Origin: Thiomicrorhabdus sp. Milos-T2
Lineage (GTDB): Bacteria > Pseudomonadota > Gammaproteobacteria > Thiomicrospirales > Thiomicrospiraceae
Assembly (NCBI RefSeq): GCF_000702325.1
Contig: NZ_KL370892.1
Coordinates: 62,001-126,000, forward strand
DNA length: 64,000 bases
Direction: 5' to 3'
In this document: piece by piece, positions 17,904 through 26,415 of the stretch
Layout: each line of letters opens with the position of its first letter
Numbering within the stretch: the stretch's first letter is position 1
The notes under the pieces: generated by a model
Database searches by the model: none
What the model was told of the DNA's origin: nothing
Seen by the model: only the letters and a program-made list of their open reading frames with translations
Program-made: the position numbers and the translations under genes

Positions 17904-19114
17904 AAATCCTTTTAATATCCACCAACTACTCTCCTGAACTCACGGGTATAGGTAAATACTCTGGTGAAATGGCGCAATGGTTGTCTGATAATGGGCATGA
18001 TGTGCTGGTAATTTGTTCTCCACCCTATTATCCTGAGTGGAAAGTCAGTGAAGGTTATTCTGCGTGGAAATATCAAAAACAAACTTCTGAAAACTTAACC
18101 GTTTACCGTTGCCCTATTTGGGTGCCTGCTAAACCTAGTGGTTTAAAGCGTTTAGTTCACTTGGCTTCTTTTGCGTTAACCAGTTTACCTGTGGTGTTAC
18201 GCCATATTTTTTGGCGAGCGGATGTGGTGATTTGTATTGAACCGCCTTTGTTTAATAGTTTTGGCGCTATTTTGACTAGCAAGCTATCGGGTGCTAAATC
18301 TATTTTACATATTCAAGATTTTGAGGTGGATGCGGCTTTTGAGTTAGGCATTGTAAAAGCCAATTGGTTGAAACGATTTATTTATGGGTTTGAACGTTTT
18401 TTAATGCGCCGTTTTGATAAAGTTTCGACCATCTCTGAAGCGATGTTAGATAAGCTTGATCAAAAAAATATACCTAAAGACAAACAACTGTTTTTTCCTA
18501 ACTGGGTTGATACTTCTTTTATTCATCCTTTAGAAACCGTTTCTGAATATCGCGCTGAACTCAATATTCCATTAGATAAGCCTGTGGTTTTGTATTCGGG
18601 AAACATGGGTGAAAAGCAAGGTTTGGAGATTGTGATTGAAGCGGCTAGAAACCTTAAAGACCAAAACATTCAATTTATACTATGTGGTTCTGGTGCGGCT
18701 TTAGAACGTTTGCAAACCTTAGCCGAGGGTTTAGATAATATAATTTGGTTGCCTTTACAGCCTTTTGAGCGCCTTAACCAATTTTTAAATTTAGCAGACA
18801 TTCACCTTTTGCCGCAACAAGCTGGGGCGGCAGATTTGGTGATGCCCTCTAAACTCACGGGCATTTTATCTTCTGGCCGCCCGGTTGTTGCCACGGCACA
18901 GCAAGGCACTCAAGTCGCTCGTGTTGTTGAAGGAAAAGGCTCTGTGGTTGAGCCTGCAAATACAGAAGCTTTTACCCAAGCAATAGAGGCCTTAGCAAAT
19001 AACCCAGACTTACGCATTGAATTGGGTTTAAAGGCTAGAGATTATGCAGAAAACAACTTAGAATACAACGCAATTATGCGTAATTTTAAAACCGAATTAA
19101 AAAAACTTATTTAA
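17900..19114 (+). CDS. wcaI: WcaI-like colanic acid glycosyltransferase
   Basis: This 404-residue GT4-type enzyme matches the WcaI family from end to end: MKILLISTNYSPELTGIGKY, the SPPYYPEWKV segment, HIQDFEVDAAFELGIVK, FFPNWVDTSFI and a GT-B C-domain with PVVLYSGNMGEKQGLEIVIE and QQAGAADLVMPSKLTGIL. WcaI is thought to add fucose or a related sugar to the lipid-linked acceptor. It is the intact middle member of three copies. Flanking fragments at 16954 and 20514 mark tandem duplication around inserted ORF6N and RhuM genes. Confidence 0.9.
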   Translation: MKILLISTNYSPELTGIGKYSGEMAQWLSDNGHDVLVICSPPYYPEWKVSEGYSAWKYQKQTSENLTVYRCPIWVPAKPSGLKRLVHLASFALTSLPVVLRHIFWRADVVICIEPPLFNSFGAILTSKLSGAKSILHIQDFEVDAAFELGIVKANWLKRFIYGFERFLMRRFDKVSTISEAMLDKLDQKNIPKDKQLFFPNWVDTSFIHPLETVSEYRAELNIPLDKPVVLYSGNMGEKQGLEIVIEAARNLKDQNIQFILCGSGAALERLQTLAEGLDNIIWLPLQPFERLNQFLNLADIHLLPQQAGAADLVMPSKLTGILSSGRPVVATAQQGTQVARVVEGKGSVVEPANTEAFTQAIEALANNPDLRIELGLKARDYAENNLEYNAIMRNFKTELKKLI

Positions 19115-19389
19115 AACCCTTTTAGCGAGAATGAAATAGTGGCTTTCCGTATTATGGTGTTGATAACCCAAAAATCATAAGTTTTTGAAAATATCTAATC
19201 CATGTTGATTTAATTAAAGTTCATCATTCAAAATCTTATTTAAGAAGGTTGAAGCCTTCGCCCCAATTGATTCGTGATTTAACAGGGGCGCAGACTTTAG
19301 TCTGCTTATGTTTTGTTGTTAACGCAAAGTCGGATAATAACTGCAATGCCAAATCAACACTAAAATGCGGTTACCCGAGATTGTTAGCG

Positions 19390-19500
19390 TCAAATTACGC
19401 AGCAAAGTGGCTGTTGAAATCAGTGTACAAATTATTGATGCTGTTGTTGTGATGTGACGTTTTGTTAATCAACACGCTTTGGTATTTGAGCGAATGGAAT
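19390..19500 (+). pseudogene. Remnant of a second ORF6N-type gene
   Basis: About 100 bp closely resemble 17330-17440 of the ORF6N gene (LRSKVAIEISVQIMDAFVVM segment) but contain a TGA and lack the rest. The stretch before it (19115-19390) holds two small hairpins: GAAGG/CCTTC near 19238 and GCAGACT/AGTCTGC near 19291. A duplicate of the wcaI-gmd spacer (CCCTTTTAGCGAGAA, 19117 and 20819) is also there. Confidence 0.7.
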
Positions 19501-19506
19501 TGTCTA

Positions 19507-20448
19507 ATGAGTAACATTAAAATTTTTACCACACAGGATAATGAAGTTTGCCTTGAAGTTTCTTTGCACGAAGAAACGGTTTGGCTTTCTCAGGCACAGA
19601 TGGTCATGCTTTTTGGTAGAAACCAGTCAACCATAGCTCGACACATTTCAAATGTTTTTACAGAGGGTGAGCTTGAGGAAAAAAGCAATATGCAAAAAAT
19701 GCATATTGCAAATTCAGACAAGCCTGTAAGATTCTTTAACCTTGATGTAATAATCTCTGTGGGCTATCGGGTCAAATCTGAACGCGGTGTTCAATTTCGT
19801 AAATGGGCAACCAGTGTTTTAAAACAATATTTGATTGAAGGCTATGCGTTAAATCAAAAGCGTCTTCAAGAACGCAATATTGAGTTTGAACAAGTGCTTT
19901 CACTACTCACATCTACACTGAGCAATCAATCTTTAGTTAATCAAGATGGTGAGTTAGTCTTAGGTGTTGTGCATGAGTATGCACGAAGCTGGTCATTACT
20001 ACAAGGTTATGATGAACAGAGTTTAGAGGATAATAAGTCCAGTCAAAAAGATATGTTGGCAATCCAGCTACATGATGCTTTAAAAGCCATTGAAACACTT
20101 AAATTAGAATTGATTTCTAAAGGCGAAGCAACTGAACTTTTTGGGAAATTACGTGGTAACGGACTGGCTTCTGCTTTGGCGACAATTGAGCAGGGTTTTG
20201 GTGATGAGCTGTTTTACCCAAATGTTGCGAGCCGTGCTGCTCATTTGCTGTATTTCATTATCAAAAACCATCCGTTAGCAGACGGCAATAAAAGAAGTGG
20301 TTCCTTTTTATTTCTATGGTATTTGAGGTTAAATCAAGCTTTTCTTGCTAAAAATATTGAGCAGTTAATTAACGATAATACGTTGGTAGCATTGGCTTTA
20401 CTTGTGGCAGAAAGTAAACCTAATCAAAAGGAATTGATGATTCGTTAA
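19507..20448 (+). CDS. RhuM family protein with C-terminal Fic/Doc domain
   Basis: This protein of about 313 residues fuses a RhuM (virulence_RhuM) N-domain (ETVWLSQAQMVMLFGRNQST, NLDVIISVGYRVKSERGVQF) to a Fic/Doc domain with HPLADGNKRSGSF starting at residue 255. The motif lacks the second glycine-asparagine-glycine pattern of AMPylating Fic proteins (DGNKR, as in Doc kinases), so phosphotransfer like Doc is possible. The start at 19507 (MSNIKIF) matches homologues. It sits in the wcaI duplication next to ORF6N sequences. A 25-bp hairpin lies inside its coding region. Confidence 0.85.
   Translation: MSNIKIFTTQDNEVCLEVSLHEETVWLSQAQMVMLFGRNQSTIARHISNVFTEGELEEKSNMQKMHIANSDKPVRFFNLDVIISVGYRVKSERGVQFRKWATSVLKQYLIEGYALNQKRLQERNIEFEQVLSLLTSTLSNQSLVNQDGELVLGVVHEYARSWSLLQGYDEQSLEDNKSSQKDMLAIQLHDALKAIETLKLELISKGEATELFGKLRGNGLASALATIEQGFGDELFYPNVASRAAHLLYFIIKNHPLADGNKRSGSFLFLWYLRLNQAFLAKNIEQLINDNTLVALALLVAESKPNQKELMIR
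19685..19709. repeat. 25-bp hairpin within the rhuM-like gene
   Basis: Arms GCAATATGCA and TGCATATTGC enclose five A residues. It encodes the S-N-M-Q-K-M-H-I-A-N segment about 60 codons after the start, a position equivalent to that of the palindrome in the ORF6N gene. Confidence 0.85.
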
Positions 20449-20513
20449 ATAATGCATTTTTTACCTCTTAAATAATCTTTGCTCTTCAAACTCTCATAGG
20501 AAAATGACTTGCA

Positions 20514-20778
20514 TGAAAATCCTTTTAATCTCCACTCACTTTTCTCCAAAGCTCACGGGCATTGGTAAACACTAGGGTGAAAAGGTGTAGTGATTGAAGG
20601 AAAAGGGACTGTCGTTGTGCCCGCCGACAACGGCGATTTTACCCAAGCGATAGAGGCCTTAGCAAATAATCCAGAATTACGCATTGAACTTGTCTTAAAG
20701 GCTAGAAATTATGCAGAAAACAACTTAGAATATATCGCAATTATGCGTAATTTTGAAACCGAATTAAAAACGACTTAA
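20514..20778 (+). pseudogene. Internally deleted wcaI (copy 3)
   Basis: The start ATGAAAATCCTTTTAATCTC and about 60 following bases match wcaI, then a TAG occurs and roughly 1 kb is missing. The C-terminal 60 codons (from IEGKGTVVVPADNGDFTQAI) resume at about 20590 and are clearly homologous to the end of the intact copy, with many substitutions. The stretch before it (20449-20513) ends in CTTGCATG exactly as before the intact wcaI. Confidence 0.8.
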
Positions 20779-20840
20779 TAAACAACTTAATAAACTAATT
20801 AGCAAAACCGATTTTAAACCCTTTTAGCGAGAAGATTAAC

Positions 20841-21959
20841 ATGAAGAAAAAAGCACTTATTACCGGTGTCACCGGCCAAGACGGCTCTTACTTAGCCGAG
20901 TTTTTATTAGAAAAAGGCTATGAAGTTCATGGTATTAAACGTCGTGCTTCTTCATTTAATACTCAGCGTGTAGATCATATTTACCAAGATCCGCATGTGG
21001 ATAATAAAAACTTTATTCTGCATTACGGTGATTTAACCGATTCTTCAAACCTAACGCGTATTTTGCAAGAAGTACAGCCTGATGAAGTTTATAACTTAGG
21101 TGCTCAGTCTCACGTAGCCGTATCATTTGAATCACCAGAATATACTGCTGATGTTGATGGTATGGGAACATTGCGTTTATTAGAATCAATTCGTTTATTA
21201 GGTTTAGAAAAGAAAACCAAATTCTACCAGGCCTCTACCTCTGAACTGTTTGGTGAAGTACAAGAGATTCCACAAAAAGAAACCACTCCTTTCTATCCGC
21301 GATCACCTTATGCCGTGGCCAAAATGTACGCCTATTGGATTGTAGTGAACTACCGTGAATCTTATGGCATGTATGCCTGTAACGGGATTTTGTTTAACCA
21401 CGAATCACCGCGCCGTGGTGAAACCTTTGTAACCCGTAAAATCACCCGAGGTTTAGCCAATATCTCACAAGGGTTAGAGCAATGTTTATATATGGGGAAT
21501 ATAGGTGCCTTGCGTGACTGGGGACATGCCAAAGACTACGTGCGTATGCAATGGATGATGTTACAGCAAGAACAAGCCGATGACTTTGTGATTGCAACCG
21601 GCGTGCAGTACTCAGTTCGTCAGTTTATAAAATGGTCTGCAGAAGAGTTAGGCGTTACTTTAGAATTTACTGGTGAAGGCCTAGATGAAATTGGAACCAT
21701 TACCGCGATTGAAGGTGATAATGCCCCAGCACTTAATGTAGGTGATGTGATTGTGAGAATTGACCCACGTTACTTCCGCCCTGCTGAAGTAGAGACGTTA
21801 TTAGGTGATCCAGCTAAAGCCAAAGAAAAACTAGGCTGGACACCAGAAATTACCGTACAAGAAATGTGTGCAGAAATGGTAGCAGAAGACCTAAAAGTCG
21901 CACAACGCCATGCCTTGCTAAAAGAACATGGACATGATATAGCTGTTTCTGTGGAGTAG
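20841..21959 (+). CDS. gmd: GDP-mannose 4,6-dehydratase
   Basis: This 372-residue SDR enzyme converts GDP-mannose to GDP-4-keto-6-deoxymannose, the first step to GDP-L-fucose. Visible are [20 protein letters not shown] with the NADP loop, the catalytic Thr/Ser-Glu region [12 protein letters not shown]-x-x-x-K in SPYAVAKMY, and the family hallmark [16 protein letters not shown]. It would be followed directly by fcl, but an MNT-HEPN toxin pair and a repeat tract now lie between them. Confidence 0.96.
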   Translation: MKKKALITGVTGQDGSYLAEFLLEKGYEVHGIKRRASSFNTQRVDHIYQDPHVDNKNFILHYGDLTDSSNLTRILQEVQPDEVYNLGAQSHVAVSFESPEYTADVDGMGTLRLLESIRLLGLEKKTKFYQASTSELFGEVQEIPQKETTPFYPRSPYAVAKMYAYWIVVNYRESYGMYACNGILFNHESPRRGETFVTRKITRGLANISQGLEQCLYMGNIGALRDWGHAKDYVRMQWMMLQQEQADDFVIATGVQYSVRQFIKWSAEELGVTLEFTGEGLDEIGTITAIEGDNAPALNVGDVIVRIDPRYFRPAEVETLLGDPAKAKEKLGWTPEITVQEMCAEMVAEDLKVAQRHALLKEHGHDIAVSVE

Positions 21960-21984
21960 TTTTACTACAAAGATTTTCACCACG

Positions 21985-22535
21985 AAGGCACTAAGACACG
22001 AAGGTTTTGGAGATTCTTCACTGCGTTCAGAATGACAAGTTGTTGGGTCATTCTGAGGCTTTAGCCGAAGGATCTAACACCCCACTGTCATTGCGAGGAG
22101 AAAATCGACGTGGCAATCTCTTTAGGCAAAACTCGCCCCCAACGTCATTACCCGACTTGATCGGGTAATCTCCTGGGAGACACGGTGGTTTTGGAGATTC
22201 TTCACTTCGTTCAGAATGACAATCGGCACCACTGTCATTGCGAGGAGCAAAGCGACGTGGCAATCTCTTTAGGCAAAGCTCTCCCCCAACGTCATTACCC
22301 GACTTGATCGGGTAATCTCCTGGGAGACACCGAGGTTTTGGAGATTCTTCACTTCGTTCAGAATGACAATCCGCGCCACTGTCATTGCGAGCCTTTAGGC
22401 GTGGCAATCTTGTTTGGCAAAACTCTCCCTCAACGTCATTACCCGACTTGATCGGGTAATCTCCTGAGAGACACGGTGGTTTTGGAGATTCTTCGCTTTG
22501 CTCAGAATGACAATGTGGCGTTCAGAATGACAATG
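21985..22535. repeat. Higher-order tandem array of hairpin repeats
   Basis: The 680-bp gap after gmd contains about three tandem copies of a roughly 145-bp composite unit. GTCATTACCCGA...TCGGGTAATCT copies begin near 22143, 22290 and 22433; each is followed by a GATTCTTC...CAGAATGAC copy and a GTCATTGCGAG...GGCAATCT copy. The 119-codon open frame on the minus strand is a translation of these repeats, not a gene. Confidence 0.85.
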
Positions 22536-22640
22536 TGTGGTTTAGAGTAACGCGACAAGTAATTTGTACATTTAATTCTTTTAGCCAAAAAACTTAGCAA
22601 AATAGGCTTATTTATTTGGTTAATTTAGGGCATTAGGTTT

Positions 22641-22937
22641 ATGCGAATAACAACAGAGCAAGCATTTCAAATAAAACAAGTCGTTCATCAAATATTTGGT
22701 GAGCAAGCTTCTGTTTGGTTGTTTGGTTCAAGGGTAAATGATAATGCTCAGGGTGGCGATGTTGACTTATTAATTAAAACTCAAACTCCGCTCTTGAATC
22801 CAGCTGTATTAGCAGCCAAAGTGTCTGTTAAAGTAATGAAGTTACAACATGGTCGAAAAGTTGATGTTGTTCAAGCACCGAACTCAACTCCTCAGCCTAT
22901 TTTTGATATTGCTGTTCAAACGGGTGTTTTATTATGA
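22641..22937 (+). CDS. MNT-type nucleotidyltransferase antitoxin
   Basis: This 98-residue protein is a minimal nucleotidyltransferase: the motif LFGSRVNDNAQGGDVDLLI carries G-S-x(9)-G-D-x-D, the metal-binding pair of the polymerase-beta superfamily. In MNT-HEPN pairs the MNT protein can AMPylate and silence the HEPN toxin. It overlaps the HEPN gene by four bases. It lies between gmd and fcl and faces the same way. Confidence 0.85.
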   Translation: MRITTEQAFQIKQVVHQIFGEQASVWLFGSRVNDNAQGGDVDLLIKTQTPLLNPAVLAAKVSVKVMKLQHGRKVDVVQAPNSTPQPIFDIAVQTGVLL

Positions 22938-23422
22938 ATATTGCAGAAGCTGACTTTGAAAAGCTATCTTTTCTGATACGCGTGATTGAAAAAGAAGTAA
23001 AACATTTGAAATATACTTCAAATAAAATCTTTTCAGTCCCCTTAAATGATGTGCATATTAAAACCTTGGAAGACAATCCGGTTTTTGCTGAGCAACTCGA
23101 AGCCTATACAAGCCGTTTTTGTCGTCTACAAGATACATTGGGCGACAAACTATTGCCTGCTTGGTTGGAGTTTCTGGGCGAATCGAGCCGGTCTGTAATT
23201 GATAACCTTGATAAGGCTAGCAAACTAGGCTTTACAGTTGATCCTGATGAATGGCTAGTTATACGACAATTACGCAATAAGATGGTGCATGAATACATTG
23301 AAGCAGAAGAAGTCTTTTTAAATGCTCTTAACTTTACACACGATTATGAAGAAAACCTGTTTGTATTTGCAAATGAAATCATCGCCGACTTAAAAGCGCG
23401 AGGAATAAAGGAAAATAAATGA
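22934..23422 (+). CDS. HEPN-domain toxin-like protein
   Basis: This 162-residue helical protein carries R114-N-K-M-V-H119-E-Y, the R-x4-6-H motif of HEPN ribonucleases, usually followed by Y/E as here. With the upstream MNT gene it forms a type II or VII MNT-HEPN toxin-antitoxin pair. Its stop codon TGA overlaps the ATG of fcl by four bases, so the toxin gene is translationally coupled to a fucose-pathway gene. Confidence 0.82.
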   Translation: MNIAEADFEKLSFLIRVIEKEVKHLKYTSNKIFSVPLNDVHIKTLEDNPVFAEQLEAYTSRFCRLQDTLGDKLLPAWLEFLGESSRSVIDNLDKASKLGFTVDPDEWLVIRQLRNKMVHEYIEAEEVFLNALNFTHDYEENLFVFANEIIADLKARGIKENK

Positions 23423-24378
23423 CAACTATTTTTGTAGCAGGCCATAGAGGCATGGTAGGTTCTGCCATTGTTCGTCAGTTAGAACAAGACCGCAGTAACA
23501 AGGTGATTACAGCTACTCGTTCTGAATTGGACTTAACTAATCAGCAAGCAGTCAATGATTATTTTGTGGCTAACCAAATTGACCAAGTCTATTTAGCCGC
23601 AGCTAAGGTGGGCGGTATTCATGCTAATAATGAATACCCGGCAGAATTCATTTATGAAAACCTCATGATTGAAGCCAATATTGTGCACGCTGCGCATATG
23701 AATGATGTGCAACAACTGCTGTTTTTAGGGTCGTCTTGTATTTACCCTAAGCTTGCACCACAACCTATGAAAGAAGATGCGTTGCTAACGGGTGAACTGG
23801 AATGCACTAATGAACCTTATGCCATTGCTAAGATTGCCGGCATTAAATTGTGTGAAAGTTATAACCGTCAATACGGTCGTGATTACCGTTCAGTGATGCC
23901 AACCAATCTGTATGGTGAAAACGATAACTTTCACCCAGAGAACTCACATGTGATTCCTGCTTTATTAAGACGTTTTCATGAAGCAAAGTTAAATAATGAC
24001 CCGGTTGTGATGGCTTGGGGTTCTGGTAAGCCAATGCGTGAGTTTTTGCATGTAGATGATATGGCAAAAGCCTCTATTTTTGTGATGAACTTAGATAATG
24101 AAATTTATCAAAAAGAAACTCAGCCCATGCTCTCTCATATTAACGTGGGAACAGGGGTGGATTGTACGATTCGTGAATTGGTAGAGACCGTGGCTAAAGT
24201 GACGGGTTATGAAGGCCAAATTGAATTTGATGCCACCAAACCCGATGGCGCACCTAGAAAGCTAATGGATGTATCGCGGTTAGAAAGATTAGGCTGGAAA
24301 GCTAAAACGTCTTTAGAAGAAGGTTTAGCGATGACTTATGAGTGGTTTTTAGCGCATCAAGATGACTATAGAGGATAG
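23419..24378 (+). CDS. fcl: GDP-L-fucose synthase
   Basis: This 319-residue SDR epimerase-reductase makes GDP-L-fucose from the Gmd product with [20 protein letters not shown] is the NADP loop; the SSCIYP segment and the Y-x-x-x-K of [10 protein letters not shown] supply catalytic residues; [20 protein letters not shown] is typical of the family. It starts within the HEPN toxin stop codon. Confidence 0.95.
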   Translation: MTTIFVAGHRGMVGSAIVRQLEQDRSNKVITATRSELDLTNQQAVNDYFVANQIDQVYLAAAKVGGIHANNEYPAEFIYENLMIEANIVHAAHMNDVQQLLFLGSSCIYPKLAPQPMKEDALLTGELECTNEPYAIAKIAGIKLCESYNRQYGRDYRSVMPTNLYGENDNFHPENSHVIPALLRRFHEAKLNNDPVVMAWGSGKPMREFLHVDDMAKASIFVMNLDNEIYQKETQPMLSHINVGTGVDCTIRELVETVAKVTGYEGQIEFDATKPDGAPRKLMDVSRLERLGWKAKTSLEEGLAMTYEWFLAHQDDYRG

Positions 24379-24383
24379 CGTTT

Positions 24384-24812
24384 AGCCTTGTGAGACTCTT
24401 CACTGCGTTCAGAATGACAATCGGCACCACTGTCATTGCGAGGAGCAAAGCGACGTGGCAATCTAATTTGACAAAGTGTTTAGCCTTGGAAGATTCTTCA
24501 CTTCGTTCAGAATGACAATCGGCACCACTGTCATTGTGAGGAGCGAAGCGACGTGACAATCTTATTTGGCAAAGTGTTTAGCCTTGGGAGATTCTTCACT
24601 TCGTTCAGAATGACAATCTGCCCAACTGTCATTGTGAGGAGCGAAGCGACGTGGCAATCTTATTTGACAAAGTGTTTAGGCCTTGGGAGATTCTTCACTT
24701 CGTTCAGAATGACAATCTACCCAACTGTCATTGTGAGGAGTGAAGCGACGTGGCAATCTTATTTGGCAAAGTGTTTAGCCTTGGTAGATTCTTCACTTCG
24801 TTCAGAATGACA
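24384..24812. repeat. 98-bp tandem repeat array
   Basis: Four units of 98 bp (one is 99) plus a partial fifth fill the gap 24379-24828; the word AGAATGAC recurs at 24411, 24509, 24607, 24706 and 24804. Each unit joins one TCTTCACTTCGTTCAGAATGAC repeat to one GTCATTGTGAGG...GGCAATCT repeat. Units differ by few substitutions, so the array expanded recently. There are no variable spacers, so it is not a CRISPR. Confidence 0.9.
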
Positions 24813-24828
24813 GGAATGGTGCTTAATT

Positions 24829-25113
24829 TTGAAATCTTACTATGTTTATATTTTGACCACACAAAACAATAAAGTGATGTATGTAGGTGTAACAAACAAC
24901 TTAATAAGAAGGCTTTACGAGCATAAAAATCATTTAATTGATGGGTTTACTAAAAAGTACAACGTTATAAAATTAGTATATTTTGAAGAGACGAACTGTA
25001 TTCAATCTGCAATAGCTAGAGAAAAACAAATTAAAGGCTGGAGACGAGACAAGAAAAACAATCTCGTTGAAAGTCAAAACCCTAGTTGGAATGAAATTAA
25101 TCTTGAATATTAA
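24829..25113 (+). CDS. GIY-YIG nuclease family protein
   Basis: This small protein of 94 residues (TTG start) carries the single-domain GIY-YIG fold: YYVYIL and MYVGVTNNLIRRLYEHKN at the N-terminus with the catalytic Arg, then a Lys/Glu-rich helix (AIAREKQIKGWRRDKK). The usual G-I-Y/Y-I-G signature is present as Y-V-Y...Y-V-G. It sits directly against the 98-bp repeat array. A close paralogue at 33885 is also surrounded by the same repeats. The cellular role of this orphan subfamily is unknown. Confidence 0.85.
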   Translation: MKSYYVYILTTQNNKVMYVGVTNNLIRRLYEHKNHLIDGFTKKYNVIKLVYFEETNCIQSAIAREKQIKGWRRDKKNNLVESQNPSWNEINLEY

Positions 25114-25162
25114 TCATTTCATTTAGAGAATAATAAACTATCTCAGAAAAAAGGAGTTTTTG

Positions 25163-25372
25163 ATGTTAATCGATACGAAAAAAATAGATAAACTACCTTT
25201 AAGTGGTCAAATCGAGTTAATGGAAGCCGTGATGGGGGCTTTAGGTCAGAATCAGACTGACTTTGAACCTCCAGCGTGGCATTTGGATGATTTAGAAGCA
25301 CGCGCTCAAGAGCTTAATGAGCCTGAAAAATGGCTAACTTTTGAGGAAGTTCGTGAAACCCTAAAGTCATGA
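25163..25372 (+). CDS. Addiction-module antitoxin-like protein
   Basis: This 69-residue protein matches the 'putative addiction module component' family: KLPLSGQIELMEAVMGALG, then PPAWHLDDLEARAQEL and a C-terminal LTFEEVRETLKS. The ATG at 25163 has AAGGAG six bases upstream. Such proteins usually precede a RelE-type toxin; here the next genes are DUF4160 and DUF2442, so the usual toxin is missing. Confidence 0.75.
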   Translation: MLIDTKKIDKLPLSGQIELMEAVMGALGQNQTDFEPPAWHLDDLEARAQELNEPEKWLTFEEVRETLKS

Positions 25373-25418
25373 GTTTGACTATTCGCTTTAAATATTTTAA
25401 TTAAATAGTGAGTTAAAT

Positions 25419-25688
25419 ATGCCAACAATTTCTATGTTTTATGGAATTATGATTTCCATTTTCTATGGAGAAACTGAATTACATAATAAGCCACACATTC
25501 ATGCTCGTTATCAAAATTTTAAAGCTTCTATTTGCATAGAAACAGGTGATGTTTTAGCTGGTGACTTTCCACCTAAGAAATTAAAATTAATTCAAGCTTG
25601 GATAGAGATTCATAGAGATGAATTATTTGCGGACTGGGAGCTGGCTCAAAGTGGTGAAGAACCCTATAAAATAGCGCCTTTACAGTAG
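25419..25688 (+). CDS. DUF4160 domain-containing protein
   Basis: This 89-residue protein has the DUF4160 signature PTISMFYGIMISIFYGE, H-x-x-P-H-I-H-A-R-Y and GDFPPKKLKLIQAWIEIHRD with ELFADWELA. DUF4160 genes commonly sit beside DUF2442, as here, in what looks like a two-gene toxin-antitoxin-like pair of unknown mechanism. Confidence 0.85.
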   Translation: MPTISMFYGIMISIFYGETELHNKPHIHARYQNFKASICIETGDVLAGDFPPKKLKLIQAWIEIHRDELFADWELAQSGEEPYKIAPLQ

Positions 25689-25698
25689 AGGATTTTAA

Positions 25699-25935
25699 AT
25701 GCTTTTAGACGTCATTAGTGTAAAAACAAAACCAAACTTTGGATTAGTACTTGAATTTGAAAATGGTGAACTACGTAAATTTGATATGAATCATTTCTTA
25801 AACAAGAAACCGTTCAATAAAATCGCGAAGGCTGAAATTTTCAATCAAGTCAAAGTTCAATATGGAACTTTAATTTGGCCGGGCAATATTGATATTGCGC
25901 CCGAAACACTTTACCAATATTCTGAGAAAATTTAA
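25699..25935 (+). CDS. DUF2442 domain-containing protein
   Basis: This 78-residue protein matches DUF2442: LVLEFENGELRKFDM, a central FNQVKVQYGTLIW and the end GNIDIAPETLYQYSE. It follows the DUF4160 gene after 10 bp. Another DUF2442 gene is at 2.3 kb. Function is unknown. Confidence 0.85.
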   Translation: MLLDVISVKTKPNFGLVLEFENGELRKFDMNHFLNKKPFNKIAKAEIFNQVKVQYGTLIWPGNIDIAPETLYQYSEKI

Positions 25936-25938
25936 TCC

Positions 25939-26415
25939 TTGTTAAGTTTAGATATATTTAAGCAAATAGTTGAAAACGCACCCCTATTTGCCATCGATTT
26001 GGTTGTAGTAAATAATCAAAACCAAATTCTGGTTGGTGAGCGTTTAAATGCACCTGCTAAAGGCAGTTGGTTTGTACCAGGTGGCCGTGTTTATAAAAAT
26101 GAATCTTTAGAGGATGCCTTTAAACGTATTTCTAAAGCGGAATTGGGGCTAGAAATAGAAAGACACCACGCCTGGTTATTAAGTTTGTATGACCATTTTT
26201 ATGATGATAGTTTTTTCAGCACTGAAACATCAACGCACTATATCAATGCAACTCATGTAATTAAGCTTTCAAGCGAACAACTTAGCTTGCCGCAAGAGCA
26301 ACACAGCCATTACCAATGGATTTCAATTGATGATTTACAACAAAACAACGACGTTCACAAATACAGTAAAATATTTTTAACCGAATTAAAGAGATGGATG
26401 AAAAACCATGATTAA
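25939..26415 (+). CDS. gmm: GDP-mannose mannosyl hydrolase (Nudix-like)
   Basis: This 158-residue protein (TTG start) follows the WcaH/GDPMH pattern: PLFAIDLVVVN, GSWFVPGGRVYKNESLEDAF, a Nudix helix with the GDPMH-specific changes (no canonical REUXEE), AELGLEIE, and DHFYDDSFF near the ligand loop. It hydrolyses GDP-mannose or GDP-fucose to GDP and free sugar, regulating precursor pools. It overlaps manC by eight bases, the usual wcaH-manC order of colanic-acid loci. Confidence 0.88.
   Translation: MLSLDIFKQIVENAPLFAIDLVVVNNQNQILVGERLNAPAKGSWFVPGGRVYKNESLEDAFKRISKAELGLEIERHHAWLLSLYDHFYDDSFFSTETSTHYINATHVIKLSSEQLSLPQEQHSHYQWISIDDLQQNNDVHKYSKIFLTELKRWMKNHD

Noticed and set aside
16994-20448. 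Prophage remnant because of ORF6N and RhuM domains
   Set aside because: No structural, lysis, integrase or replication genes are near. ORF6N/RhuM genes are common as isolated chromosomal accessory genes.
22048-22407. 119-codon open frame on the minus strand after gmd (and similar frames at 1605, 4093, 24302, 24553, 28385, 29947 and 34268)
   Set aside because: These frames are translations of the dispersed hairpin repeats (peptides like C-H-S-E-R-S-E-E-S). They have no ribosome sites and no sequence beyond the repeats.
24384-24812. Possible CRISPR array
   Set aside because: The units are 98 bp and nearly identical throughout, with no short repeats separated by unique spacers, and there are no cas genes.
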